Positions 15,136 through 23,708 of a DNA stretch of 40,095 bases are shown here, in pieces. Below the pieces are notes generated by a model. That model made no database searches. It worked only from the letters and a program-made list of their open reading frames with translations, and had not been told where the DNA came from. The stretch is from positions 1-40,095 of the forward strand of contig NZ_JACBXD010000072.1 of assembly GCF_013870525.1 (NCBI RefSeq). The letters are read 5' to 3'. Both the position numbers and the translations under genes were made by a program. Position 1 is the stretch's first letter, and each line of letters begins with the position of its first letter. The stretch is from Amycolatopsis pittospori (GTDB lineage: Bacteria; Actinomycetota; Actinomycetes; Mycobacteriales; Pseudonocardiaceae).

Positions 15136-16068
15136 CTAATGGCGGGAAGCTTCCAGGGCCACGCAGCGTTGCGCGGCAACGAAAGCCGCCCAACCGACGA
15201 GCTCGACCAGTTCTGGATCGGCCAGGCCCGCGGCGGCGACCAAAACGTCGTCCACCTGATAGGCCGCCTTAGCGACCACCAGAGCCAGTCGAGCGACGGG
15301 ATCCTCGACGGAATCCACCCAGGCTCGGCTCAGCCCGGGCGGGGTACCGTCCCAAGTGGACAGTTCCTGGAGGACGACATCCCGCACGACGGGAGAGATC
15401 ACCAGCGAATCGAAAGCCGCCGAAGCACGCGAGAAGGCATCTTCGACGACCGGATTCCCCGCGGCCCACGAGAAATCCCGTGACCCGGCGGGCAGGAAGT
15501 CCAGGGACAGCCCTGGGACCACCCCCGAGACCGGCTTCAAGAACCGCCCCAGCACCGCCTTCGCCCGAGAACGCGCGGAATCCGGCACGGAAGGAGGTAG
15601 CGGCGACGTCCCGAGGAACACGCTCACCACCCGGTTCAGGTAGTGGAACGTGAACGCGACCGCGGTCAGTTCGGAACGAGCCGCGTCGGACGGAGCCGAA
15701 GGGCGTGGATCCGTCATCTCCGAAACCACCGAGGAACGCCCCAGCGAACCCAGCGCCATCCCGTGTACCTCGACACAGTATGGGCACGAATTCGCCTGCG
15801 ACACCAGGGTAGCGACGACCTCCCGGTCCGCCCGGCTCGTCTCGCCGTCCGTCGCCAGCGACTCCCGCAGCATCACCCAACTCGCCGCGAGGACCGGCGG
15901 CGACGGCGAATGCACCGCGACCGGCGGGGCCAGCATGCCGAAGTCCCGTTCGAGCTGACGGTAGACGTCGCGCACGAGCCCGGTCGCCCGGCCGGCGGTG
16001 ACCGGCCGGACGTACCGGGTCTCGCGCAACGCCCGGCGCAGCGCGAGCTTCACCAGCGTCGGCGCCAT
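15136..16068 (-). CDS. AhpD-like protein, 310 aa, enediyne operon
   Basis: This protein carries the AhpD-type site SCPYCVEVH with Cys95, Cys98 and His102, preceded by a helix with EVVATLVSQAN. At 310 aa it is about twice the usual single-domain length. The C-terminal half (residues 160-310) resembles a second, degenerate copy of the fold but has no CxxC. The start at ATG 16068 follows the GMC gene stop after two bases. It is the last gene of the unbL operon before the hairpin at 15057. Peroxidase/disulfide chemistry suits protection from or processing of a radical-generating product, but no enediyne step is known to me for this family. Loss of the second CxxC suggests a structural or substrate-binding role there. 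Confidence 0.8.
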   Translation of the reverse strand: MAPTLVKLALRRALRETRYVRPVTAGRATGLVRDVYRQLERDFGMLAPPVAVHSPSPPVLAASWVMLRESLATDGETSRADREVVATLVSQANSCPYCVEVHGMALGSLGRSSVVSEMTDPRPSAPSDAARSELTAVAFTFHYLNRVVSVFLGTSPLPPSVPDSARSRAKAVLGRFLKPVSGVVPGLSLDFLPAGSRDFSWAAGNPVVEDAFSRASAAFDSLVISPVVRDVVLQELSTWDGTPPGLSRAWVDSVEDPVARLALVVAKAAYQVDDVLVAAAGLADPELVELVGWAAFVAAQRCVALEASRH

Positions 16069-16070
16069 GA

Positions 16071-17720
16071 TCAGCCGGTCACCACGGGAAGCCGGCTGAC
16101 CGCACGGCGTCCGGTGATGGACCCGTCCGGAGCCGGGGCGCCATAGGAGACGTCGACGCCGCGTGCCTGCAGCGCCCGCACGATCCCGGGCACCGAACGC
16201 TCGGCCAGCGCCGCGATCGTCATCGCCGGGTTCACCGTCAGCGCGCCCGGCACGGAAGCGCTGTCGGTCACGAAGATCCCAGGGTGGTTGCGGAGTTCGT
16301 GGTTCGGGTGCAACGCCGAGGTCTCCGGGTCGTCACCGATCCGGCAGGACGCCAGCGGGTGCACGGTGTACGCGCCGACGACGTCGTTGGTCCACGGCGA
16401 CACCTTCGCCAAACCGTCCTTCTCCAGGATCTCCTTGCACTCCGCGTCGGCCAGCGACCAGCCGTGCAGGGTGTTCGGCGTCGGGTCGTACTTGAGCGGA
16501 CCGCGGCCGAGCATCTGCTGCGAGATGCGGTAGGCGTTGCCGGTGGGCGGCGGCGCGCCGAAGACGCCCTCGTTGTCGTCCTCGGTCATCAGGAAGATGG
16601 TCAGCCAGGAGGCCCACTGCTTGAGGATCTCCTTCTTCTGCGCCCCGAACCAGCGCGGTTCGTCACCGTCTGGCACCTGCGCGAGAATCGTGCCGAGTCC
16701 GGGTGGGAAGTACAGCTGCTCCAGCGAGTACCGCTCGTACTCCGGCAGCGAACCGTCGAGTTTGTCCCAGTTCGCCACGGTCGGACCCTTGCCGATGTGG
16801 TTGGCCTCGTAGACCTTGCCGTCCTCGCGGGACAGCCCGAGGACCTCGCGGACCCGCTCCTCGTTGATGATCGCGGTGTTGAGCCGCTCACCGTTGCCCG
16901 AGAAGTAGCGGCCGACCGCGTGTGGCATGGTGCCCAGCGCCGACTCGGAACGCTGAAGGATCACCGGCGTCGCTCCGGCGCCGGCGGCGATGATGACGAC
17001 CTTCGCGTCGATCGTGCCACTGCCGTTCTGCACGCGGTAGTCGGAGTCGTCGACGGTGTTGAAGTGCACGCGGTAGTCGCCGTCGTCGATCCGCTCGATC
17101 CGCTGGACCTCGTGCAGCGGACGGATCTGCGCGCCGTGCGCGAGCGCGGCGGGCAGATAGTTGGTCAGGAGCGAGCGTTTCGCGTCGAACCGGCAGCCGG
17201 CCATCATGAAGTTGCAGTTCACGCACCGGTCGTTGTCCACCGCGACCGGCGCCGGGTTGGCGGTCCGGCCGGAGTGGTCGCAGAAAGCCGCCCACAGGCC
17301 ACCGGCGTAGGAGACGTCGTTCCAGTCCTGTTTGGACACCGGAAGCGAATCCGAGACCCGGTCGTACCAAGGCTCCAGTGTGTCGCGCGTGATCACCGAA
17401 GGCCACATGCGGCGGCCGATGCTGCCGTGGCGTTCGAAGACGAACTTGGGCGCCCGCGGCATCGCGGCGAAGTAGACGACACTGCCGCCGCCGACGCAGT
17501 TGCCGCCCAGCACGCTCATCCCGTCGCCGACGACGAAGTCGAACGCCCGGGTGTACGAAGACCCGAGCAGGTAGTCGTGTTCGAACTCCTGCGCCTCCAG
17601 CCACGGCCCGCGTTCCAGCACGGTGACCTTCGCCCCGCCCGCGGCGAGGTGGTACGCGGGGATCGACCCGCCGAACCCGCTGCCGACGATGACGACGTCG
17701 GTCTTGTCGTAGGCGGTCAT
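16071..17720 (-). CDS. GMC-type FAD oxidoreductase, E9-like
   Basis: This 549-aa flavoprotein has the FAD motif GSGFGGS at 13-19, a glucose-methanol-choline/cholesterol-oxidase fold, and a C-terminal active-site region (VGAYTVHPLASCRIGDD, then NPAMTIAALAERSV). Three closely spaced Cys (RCVNCNFMMAGC, residues about 167-178) form a cluster seen in some GMC members. Position and family match SgcE9 of C-1027 and homologues, a conserved oxidoreductase of the enediyne core. The ATG at 17720 overlaps the E8-like stop (ATGA). It probably acts on the nascent enediyne core, partnered by the E8-like protein. The exact oxidation is not established. Confidence 0.85.
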   Translation of the reverse strand: MTAYDKTDVVIVGSGFGGSIPAYHLAAGGAKVTVLERGPWLEAQEFEHDYLLGSSYTRAFDFVVGDGMSVLGGNCVGGGSVVYFAAMPRAPKFVFERHGSIGRRMWPSVITRDTLEPWYDRVSDSLPVSKQDWNDVSYAGGLWAAFCDHSGRTANPAPVAVDNDRCVNCNFMMAGCRFDAKRSLLTNYLPAALAHGAQIRPLHEVQRIERIDDGDYRVHFNTVDDSDYRVQNGSGTIDAKVVIIAAGAGATPVILQRSESALGTMPHAVGRYFSGNGERLNTAIINEERVREVLGLSREDGKVYEANHIGKGPTVANWDKLDGSLPEYERYSLEQLYFPPGLGTILAQVPDGDEPRWFGAQKKEILKQWASWLTIFLMTEDDNEGVFGAPPPTGNAYRISQQMLGRGPLKYDPTPNTLHGWSLADAECKEILEKDGLAKVSPWTNDVVGAYTVHPLASCRIGDDPETSALHPNHELRNHPGIFVTDSASVPGALTVNPAMTIAALAERSVPGIVRALQARGVDVSYGAPAPDGSITGRRAVSRLPVVTG

Positions 17721-18274
17721 GCCGGGCTCCCGGAAGGCGTGGTGTCAGGGTGGAGTTGCGCCAGTTCGCGGCGATAGGAGAACTTCGGGAACCGCCACAG
17801 GCCGTCTTCGTCCGGAGCGGTGTAGCCCATGGCCAGCAGACCCGGGTGCCCCTCGGCGATGGCTTCGGCGGTGTGCTTGTGCGCCGCGCTGTCGAAGGAC
17901 ATGTTGCAGAACAACGCGAGGCTGACCCAGCCGTCCTTCTCCGGGTGCCCCGGCGCGGTCAGCGACTTCACCAGTCCAGTCCTGTCCGCGAAGGACAGTG
18001 CGACGAACGGGGGCAGCGCCTCGTCGAGTTCGAGGTCGTGTTCCTTGGCGTAGACCTTCGCGTGGTCGTTGAGCGACTGCGCCAGGTAGGGCAGGCCGAC
18101 CGTGACGCCGGTCGCCTCGGTGTGCAGCAGTTCGAGCGCGCCCGCCACGACCGCGCCCGGTCCCGCCGAGGCGCCGGCGATCGCGTGGTCACCCGGGAAT
18201 CGCTTCTCCCCGGGAAGGATCGTGTCCGCGTAGGCCTCCAGTGTCATCACCTTGGCCTGTTCGTCCGGTTCCAC
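17717..18274 (-). CDS. E8-like protein, conserved in enediyne clusters
   Basis: This 185-aa protein starts at GTG 18274 with AGGAGG eight bases upstream. The frame is open far beyond this, through the P450 region, but the ribosome site and position decide the start. It resembles the small subunits that accompany GMC oxidoreductases (MTLEAYADTILPGEKRFPGDHAIAG near the N-terminus is a typical gluconate 2-dehydrogenase subunit 3-like segment). In C-1027 a similar-sized SgcE8 lies beside SgcE9. I see no signal peptide, although relatives are often secreted. It is probably the partner subunit of the adjacent GMC enzyme. Confidence 0.75.
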   Translation of the reverse strand: MEPDEQAKVMTLEAYADTILPGEKRFPGDHAIAGASAGPGAVVAGALELLHTEATGVTVGLPYLAQSLNDHAKVYAKEHDLELDEALPPFVALSFADRTGLVKSLTAPGHPEKDGWVSLALFCNMSFDSAAHKHTAEAIAEGHPGLLAMGYTAPDEDGLWRFPKFSYRRELAQLHPDTTPSGSPA

Positions 18275-18279
18275 GGAAC

Positions 18280-19632
18280 CTACCTCCTGTTCCTGGTGTG
18301 CACGGTCATCGGCAGCCCGCCGCGTACCCGCAGCGAGAGCATCGCCTCGGGAACCACGTCGTAGCCCGGGAGTTTCCGAAGGTCGAGGTCCCGCAGGACC
18401 ATCGTCAGCACGAAAACGGCCTCCATCACGCCGAGGCTGTTGCCGATGCAGAACCGCGGCCCGGCGCCGAACGGGATGTAGGCGTACCGGGGCCGCCCGC
18501 TCGGCCGGTCCGGGTCGAACCGGTCCGGGTCGAACTTCTCCGGCTCCGGCCAGAAGGCCGGATGCCGGTGCAGCGTGTAGGGCACGACGACGACGTCGGA
18601 GCCGGCCGGGATGTGGTAGCCGCCGATCTCGTCGTCGGCCTGCGCGACCCGCGGCAGCAGCCACACCGGCGGGTACAGCCGCATGACCTCCTCGACGACC
18701 CTTGAGGTGTAAGGCAACCGGTGCAGATCGTCGGCCGTGGGCAGCTGGTCGCCCAGGACCTCGTCCGCCTCGGCGCGCAGTTTCGCCAGGACGTCGGGGT
18801 GTTCGTCGAGCAGGTGGAACGCCCAGCCCAGCGTGCTCGCCGTCGTCTCGTGCCCGGCCAGCAGCAGGGTGATCAGCTCGTCGCGCATCTGCTCGCGCGT
18901 CCCGTCGGTCGCGATGAGCCGGGACAGGACGTCTTCGCCGTTCTCGACCGGGTTCGCGAACCGCTGCTCGACGAGTTCTTCGGCGATACGGCGAAGGTCG
19001 TCCCGGGATTCCCGGAACCGCAACTGCTTCTTCAGCGGAGCCCACTGCGGGACCATGCTCAGCGTCACCGCTTCGAACATCGCCTGGTCCTGCACAGCCT
19101 CGAAGGAGTGCCCGAGCGAGGAGAACCCGCCGAGGTCCGCGTCGAGCAGTGTCTTGCCGAGTACGCCGAGGGTCAGCCCGGTCATCTCGTGCAGGATCTC
19201 CACCGGACCGTCCGTGTCCCGCAAGCGTTTCACGAGACCTTCGACCTCGTTCGCGACGACCGAGGCCTGCCGCGCGATCCGCTTGGGCTGGAACACCGGC
19301 TGGATCGTGCGGCGCTGCTTCTTCCAGACTTCGCCGTCACTGGTGAGCAGCCCGTCGCCGAGTGCCCTTCTGGCCTCCTGGAGGCCGATTCCCTTGTGGT
19401 AGTTGGCCGCGTTGTCCGCGAGCACGTGTTTCGCCAGCTCGGGGTGGTTCACCAGGTACATCGTCTTCGGACCGATGGCGATCCGGACGACGTCCCCATG
19501 TGCCTCCGCCGAGTCCGACATGAGCGCCAGCCGGTCGGTGAAAAGCTTCTTCAACAGACCGAAGGTCGCTCTGCGCGGCGGCCCGGGGGGCGCGAGACGC
19601 GCCCCCCGGGTGGATTCCGCACCGGAGGTCAT
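18280..19632 (-). CDS. Cytochrome P450, E7-like
   Basis: This 450-aa P450 has AGHETTAS in the I helix (259-266), ExxR at E315-R318 (EEVMRLYPP), the PERF-like FDPDRFDPDRPSGRPRYAYIPF, and the heme-binding FGAGPRFCIG with Cys395. The long form of the frame begins at 20262 inside unbU. The credible start is the ATG at 19632, whose ATGA overlaps the unbU stop. It corresponds to the P450 conserved in 9- and 10-membered enediyne clusters (SgcE7, CalE10-type). It probably hydroxylates or epoxidises the enediyne core. It sits between unbU and the E8-like gene. Confidence 0.9.
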   Translation of the reverse strand: MTSGAESTRGARLAPPGPPRRATFGLLKKLFTDRLALMSDSAEAHGDVVRIAIGPKTMYLVNHPELAKHVLADNAANYHKGIGLQEARRALGDGLLTSDGEVWKKQRRTIQPVFQPKRIARQASVVANEVEGLVKRLRDTDGPVEILHEMTGLTLGVLGKTLLDADLGGFSSLGHSFEAVQDQAMFEAVTLSMVPQWAPLKKQLRFRESRDDLRRIAEELVEQRFANPVENGEDVLSRLIATDGTREQMRDELITLLLAGHETTASTLGWAFHLLDEHPDVLAKLRAEADEVLGDQLPTADDLHRLPYTSRVVEEVMRLYPPVWLLPRVAQADDEIGGYHIPAGSDVVVVPYTLHRHPAFWPEPEKFDPDRFDPDRPSGRPRYAYIPFGAGPRFCIGNSLGVMEAVFVLTMVLRDLDLRKLPGYDVVPEAMLSLRVRGGLPMTVHTRNRR

Positions 19633-20627
19633 GCCGCCACGGCCCCGGTTTCTTCGGTTTCCGGCTTCTCGGCCGGCTTCGGCAGGGTGGTGACCTCCGC
19701 CGTCTTCGCCTGCTCGGCCTCCCACTTCTCGGTGGCCTTCTTGGAGAAGTGCAGGCCCCACAGGAACATCCCGCGGATCAGGCAGACCAGGGCGGTGGCC
19801 AGGAAGAGGCCGTACGCCACGTGGACCACCATGAAGAAGCCGTAGGCGATCGCCACACCCGAACCGAACAGGATCTGCGACGCGGGCTTCGACGGGGTCG
19901 TGCCCGGGTCGGTGACCATGTAGTTCGTGTAGAGCACGAACGCCACACCGGTCATCATCCCGAGCGCGCCGGGGATGGCGGTGTCGAACACCAGACCACG
20001 GATGATCGCCTGCAGCGCGAAGGTGATCAGCCAGGCGCCGATCAGCCACATCCGCTGGGTCAGCATCGCGTTGAGCACGGTGCCCGAGATCATGATGATG
20101 CCGACGATCAGCCAGCCGACCCACGAGTCGACCTGCTCGGTGAAGTGGTAGGGCGGCGCGATGCTCGCCCAGGGGAACACCAGCAGGATGATCGTGATCC
20201 CGAAGTTCGACGGGTTCATGTAGTGGCGGAGCCGGCCGCGCACCGGGGCCTGGAGGACCCACTTGGCGCCGACGGCGACCACGACACCGAACATCATGAC
20301 CAGGACCTGGTCGTTGACGTAGGTCAGCATGTTCAGGGCGAGACCGGTGATGTGCGCCGGGAAGAGGAACTCCACCAGGCCCTTGAAACCGTTGCCGCGG
20401 AAGCGAACCGGACGGCCCTGTACCCGGGCGCCGATGATCTCCAGCAGGATTTCCGTGGTGTACGCCGTCGCCAGCGCGATGAACGGATAGGTGTACGGCT
20501 GCTCGAAACCGAGCACGGTGTAGCCGATGATGTTGAAGATGGTGATCGAGATCGCGAACCGGCGAAGGGCCGTGATCGTCTTGTTGCTCTTCGGTGCGGT
20601 GAGTGTCTGCTCAGCCATGACGGTCAC
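19629..20627 (-). CDS. unbU: UnbU-family membrane protein (E5)
   Basis: This 332-aa polytopic membrane protein has about eight hydrophobic segments, starting with RRFAISITIFNIIGYTVLG and ending with FFMVVHVAYGLFLATALVCLIRG. NPSNFGITIILLVFPWASI is a characteristic conserved stretch, and the C-terminal tail is charged and cytoplasmic. UnbU is one of the three UnbL/V/U proteins always found with enediyne PKS genes. Its function in the core assembly is not known. The GTG at 20627 overlaps the unbV stop (GTGA), but its ribosome site is too close. The ATG at 20618 has AAGGAG 11 bases upstream and is an equally likely start. Confidence 0.93.
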   Translation of the reverse strand: MTVMAEQTLTAPKSNKTITALRRFAISITIFNIIGYTVLGFEQPYTYPFIALATAYTTEILLEIIGARVQGRPVRFRGNGFKGLVEFLFPAHITGLALNMLTYVNDQVLVMMFGVVVAVGAKWVLQAPVRGRLRHYMNPSNFGITIILLVFPWASIAPPYHFTEQVDSWVGWLIVGIIMISGTVLNAMLTQRMWLIGAWLITFALQAIIRGLVFDTAIPGALGMMTGVAFVLYTNYMVTDPGTTPSKPASQILFGSGVAIAYGFFMVVHVAYGLFLATALVCLIRGMFLWGLHFSKKATEKWEAEQAKTAEVTTLPKPAEKPETEETGAVAA

Positions 20628-22591
20628 TTCTCCTTAGCCTGAGCGCCGAGCTGGAACGTGTGGCTGCCCGGGGTCAGCTGGACTTCCTGGGTGCGGATAG
20701 TCCCGGTCAGGTCGCGCCACTGCAGGCACACCTTCACCGGCCCGGTGACCTTGCCGAGTCCGATCTGGATCTCGTGGCTGCGTTTGCCGGAGTGGCCGCT
20801 GCCGCCGTCGACGCGGTCCATGTACTTCTTGCCGTCGGGGGTGATGACGGTGACCTGTGCGCCGATCGCCGCGGTACCCGCCGCCTTCAGCGGACCGTCG
20901 GCCGGAGCCTTGTCCTGGAGCAGCTTCAGGTTCAGGTACGAACCGGCGTCCGGGCTGACGTTGCGGTAGAAGATCGGCTGCTCCCACTGGCGGGCCACGG
21001 CGAAGTCGAGCTTGCCGTCACCGTCGGAGTCGCCGGTGGCGATACCGCGGGTGGGCACCGGGACCGCGAGACCGAGGCGCGGGGCCAGGTCCGTGTAACG
21101 GCCGTCGGCGCTCTTGGCCCAGAAGTGCAGGGTGTGGTCTCCACCGACGTCGTCACCGGCGACCATGTTCGGCCAGAAGTACGGGTGCTTCAGCAGTTCG
21201 TCGTTGGACGTCGCCAGTTCCTGCAGCTGCGGCCAGCGGTTGACGTCGCCCTTGACGAAGCCGGTCGCCTGGGTGATCACCGATTCGCCGCTGTTGTTGT
21301 AGTCGGCGATCTTGACGTCCCAGCCCCAGCCGGACCACGCGGTGCCGGCCTGTGCGCTGCGGTCGACCCACGGCGCCTCGCCACCCTGCAGACGGCCGCG
21401 CAGATCCGCGGTGTCCTTGGCGGTGTTCATGAACTGGAAGTGGCTTTCCTCGATACCCCAGGACGTCGTGATGTTGCTGACGTACAGGTCGTAGAGACCG
21501 TCGTGGTCGAGGTCGGCGAAGTCGACGCCCATGCCCTTGAAGGAGTCGTTTCCGAGCACCTTCGACTTCGGCTCGTTCGGTCCGCGGATCCCCTTCACCT
21601 CGGCGAAGGAGGTCTTGCCCGCCGTGGACTTGTTGTACAGCAGGCGGTCGTGACCGAAGTCGTTGCCGATGTAGAGCTCCGGCAGGTTGTCGCCGTCGAC
21701 GTCGGTGGCGCTCGCCGCCAGCGACCAGCCGCCGCGGGCGTCGGCCGGGATCGCCTGGTCGTCGCATTCGAAGGTGACCGAAGGCTTGCCGTTCTGCGTG
21801 GTGGCGCCGGTGAACCGGAAGATGTACTTGCCACCCGCGTTGTCGGCGTGCGACATCGACTTGTTCATCTCGACCCCGCCCTCGACGCGGTCGTCGAGCA
21901 CCGCGCTGTCGGGGAAGTAGTTGCCGATGAAGATGTCCTGGTGGCCGTCGCCGTCGAAGTCACCGACGGTCGCGGCGTTGGTGTTCCACAGTGGACCGGA
22001 GTACTCGCCGTTCTTGACGTTGTTGCCCGGCACCAGTTCCACCGGCACGTAGGACTTCGCGGCGAGGTTCGTCGCGGACGGGTTCGCGAGGAACACGATC
22101 GGCGTGCGGCCCCAGTAGTAGGCCAGCAGGTCGACCCGGCCGTCCTCGTTGAAGTCACCCGGCACGCAGCCCATCGGGGCGATGTACTTGCCCATCGGCA
22201 GCGGCGCGGCGTCGAGCGCGAACGGCGCGTACCGGTCGCCGCCCTTGCCCGGCGTCGGGGTGACGACCACCTGGTCGCTGCGCGGGTCCACGAAGCACAG
22301 GTCGTTCGCGAGCTTGTCGCCGTCGAGGTCGTTGACCGCGATCGCGGCACCGACCGAGGAGATCCAGGCACGGATGTGCTCGTACTCCTTGTTCACCGTC
22401 CGGATCGACTGGCTCTTCGCCGCCTCCGGCAAGGCGATCGTCAGGGGTTCGAACGCGTACTTCGACGCCATGGTGTCCGCGTCGGCGGTCGAGACCGTGG
22501 GCAGCTGGGCCACCACGAACAGTCCCGCCATCAGCAACAGCGCCACGATGCCCGCAAGCTGCTTGCGGAGCCAGCCCAAGGTCGCGGTCAT
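20624..22591 (-). CDS. unbV: UnbV-family FG-GAP/ASPIC protein (E4)
   Basis: This 655-aa protein has an N-terminal membrane anchor or signal (residues 13-30) followed by FG-GAP-like calcium-binding repeats. The repeats include VNDLDGDKLAND, VPGDFNEDGRVDLL, VGDFDGDGHQDIF, ATDVDGDNLPELY, FADLDHDGLYDLY and ATGDSDGDGKLDF. The C-terminal 100 residues are an ASPIC/UnbV domain (GAQVTVITPDGKKYM, IQIGLG). It is probably a beta-propeller facing the outside, with the Asp/Asn-Gly loops binding Ca2+. The ATG at 22591 overlaps the unbL stop (ATGA). UnbV is an enediyne-specific marker of unknown catalytic role. Confidence 0.95.
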   Translation of the reverse strand: MTATLGWLRKQLAGIVALLLMAGLFVVAQLPTVSTADADTMASKYAFEPLTIALPEAAKSQSIRTVNKEYEHIRAWISSVGAAIAVNDLDGDKLANDLCFVDPRSDQVVVTPTPGKGGDRYAPFALDAAPLPMGKYIAPMGCVPGDFNEDGRVDLLAYYWGRTPIVFLANPSATNLAAKSYVPVELVPGNNVKNGEYSGPLWNTNAATVGDFDGDGHQDIFIGNYFPDSAVLDDRVEGGVEMNKSMSHADNAGGKYIFRFTGATTQNGKPSVTFECDDQAIPADARGGWSLAASATDVDGDNLPELYIGNDFGHDRLLYNKSTAGKTSFAEVKGIRGPNEPKSKVLGNDSFKGMGVDFADLDHDGLYDLYVSNITTSWGIEESHFQFMNTAKDTADLRGRLQGGEAPWVDRSAQAGTAWSGWGWDVKIADYNNSGESVITQATGFVKGDVNRWPQLQELATSNDELLKHPYFWPNMVAGDDVGGDHTLHFWAKSADGRYTDLAPRLGLAVPVPTRGIATGDSDGDGKLDFAVARQWEQPIFYRNVSPDAGSYLNLKLLQDKAPADGPLKAAGTAAIGAQVTVITPDGKKYMDRVDGGSGHSGKRSHEIQIGLGKVTGPVKVCLQWRDLTGTIRTQEVQLTPGSHTFQLGAQAKEK

Positions 22592-23565
22592 TTACCTGCA
22601 CCTCCAGAAGTGAGTACCTCGGCGGCGATGCGCTGTCGCCAGGTTTCGAAATGCGGGAGCTCACCGTCGACCACCACAGCCGGGCGAACTTCCTGGGTGA
22701 TGGCCGCGGCGCGCTCGGCCGGCAGCCCGCAGATCGCCTGGGTGGCGACTTCGGTCTCGGGGATCAGCAGTCCGGCGCGGACCCGGGCCTCGGCGGCGAA
22801 AGCGCTGCCCTGGGCCAGGTTTCCGCGATACTCGCCGGCGAACTCGGCGAGTTTCAGCAGTTCGTCGGAGGTGACACCGCACGCGTAGGTCGAGGCCAAG
22901 CCGACCCCCGCGTAGAGATCTCCGTGACGCTGCTCGGGGAATCGTGCGATGGCCTCGGTGACCAGATCGACGTCGGTGCCGCAGATGAACCACAGCGCCC
23001 GGCCGATGCCCTGGTCGATCGCCCGCAACGAGTAACCGTTGTTGCCGGCGGGCCAGTTGAAGTCCTTGTCCTGGAACTGACCGTCGATGTACTTGGCGGT
23101 CTTGAAGTAGGCCTGGTGGAAGCCGTACCCGTCGAGCACCAGCCAGCGCAGCAGCGGGTCGAACTCCTCGGCGGAGGGCCAGCGGAAGCGCGGCAGCCGC
23201 GCCATCGCCCAGCCGACGCCGACGTAGATGATGTAGTCGTGCTTCTCACCGGGACCGGCGAGGAAGTCCGCGATATGCCCACGGCCGCCTCCAGGAAGGC
23301 CGTCGAGCATTCCGTAGCCCATTCCCGCGCCTTCATAGGCGAAGCCGCGGTATTTGACCGGAATACGCTCCAGCCATTCTTCGGCCTGTTCGGTGTTACG
23401 CGCTTCTACCGCGTGCGCGTAGCCGAGGAGGAATTTCTCACCGACCGTCTCCAGCAGTTCTTGAGCGGCTGGGCTCTTCTTGTGGAAACCCCGCTTGTCC
23501 AGCGACGTCTCGGAGACGTCCGGTGTGATCATGCGACGTCTTAATGTGCGCCAACCATTGCCCAA
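22588..23565 (-). CDS. unbL: UnbL-family (DUF1702) protein (E3)
   Basis: This 325-aa soluble protein matches the UnbL/DUF1702 family by length, by neighbours and by its N-terminal WRTLRRRMITPDVSETSLDKRGF, a typical start of this family. ERIPVKYRGFAYEGAGMGYGMLDGL and YGFHQAYFKT are strongly conserved-looking. The start is a TTG at 23565 with GGGGGAGA six bases upstream. An in-frame ATG at 23532 lacks a ribosome site. It is the first gene of the unbL-unbV-unbU-P450-E8-E9-AhpD operon, and the promoter must lie in 23566-23659. UnbL is required for enediyne core formation in studied clusters, but its chemistry is unknown. Confidence 0.93.
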   Translation of the reverse strand: MGNGWRTLRRRMITPDVSETSLDKRGFHKKSPAAQELLETVGEKFLLGYAHAVEARNTEQAEEWLERIPVKYRGFAYEGAGMGYGMLDGLPGGGRGHIADFLAGPGEKHDYIIYVGVGWAMARLPRFRWPSAEEFDPLLRWLVLDGYGFHQAYFKTAKYIDGQFQDKDFNWPAGNNGYSLRAIDQGIGRALWFICGTDVDLVTEAIARFPEQRHGDLYAGVGLASTYACGVTSDELLKLAEFAGEYRGNLAQGSAFAAEARVRAGLLIPETEVATQAICGLPAERAAAITQEVRPAVVVDGELPHFETWRQRIAAEVLTSGGAGK

Positions 23566-23659
23566 CGCACTCTCCCCCTAACGGGTGGATTCGAATTCTG
23601 CGGACTGCTTAAAGGCTCACATGCGTAGCGATAGGGCAGCTACTCCACGGTTGCGCCCG

Positions 23660-23692
23660 CGGTTCTCCCGGTTTGCGTAACCGGGAGAACCG
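23660..23692. terminator. 14-bp perfect hairpin after the AraC gene
   Basis: The left arm is 23660-23673 (CGGTTCTCCCGGTT), the loop is TGCGT, and the right arm is 23679-23692. It lies 16 bases past the AraC gene stop on the minus strand and just upstream of the unbL promoter region. It should end the AraC transcript and insulate the unbL operon. Confidence 0.8.
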
Positions 23693-23708
23693 GGGAATAG
23701 ACCTGGGT

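Noticed and set aside
18280..20262. 660-codon P450 frame read from 20262
   Set aside because: The first 210 codons lie antisense-like inside the unbU gene in another frame. The ATG at 19632 with ATGA coupling gives a normal 450-aa P450.
20660..22888. 742-codon plus-strand frame antisense to unbV
   Set aside because: No recognisable domain and biased composition. The UnbV domains on the minus strand explain the DNA.
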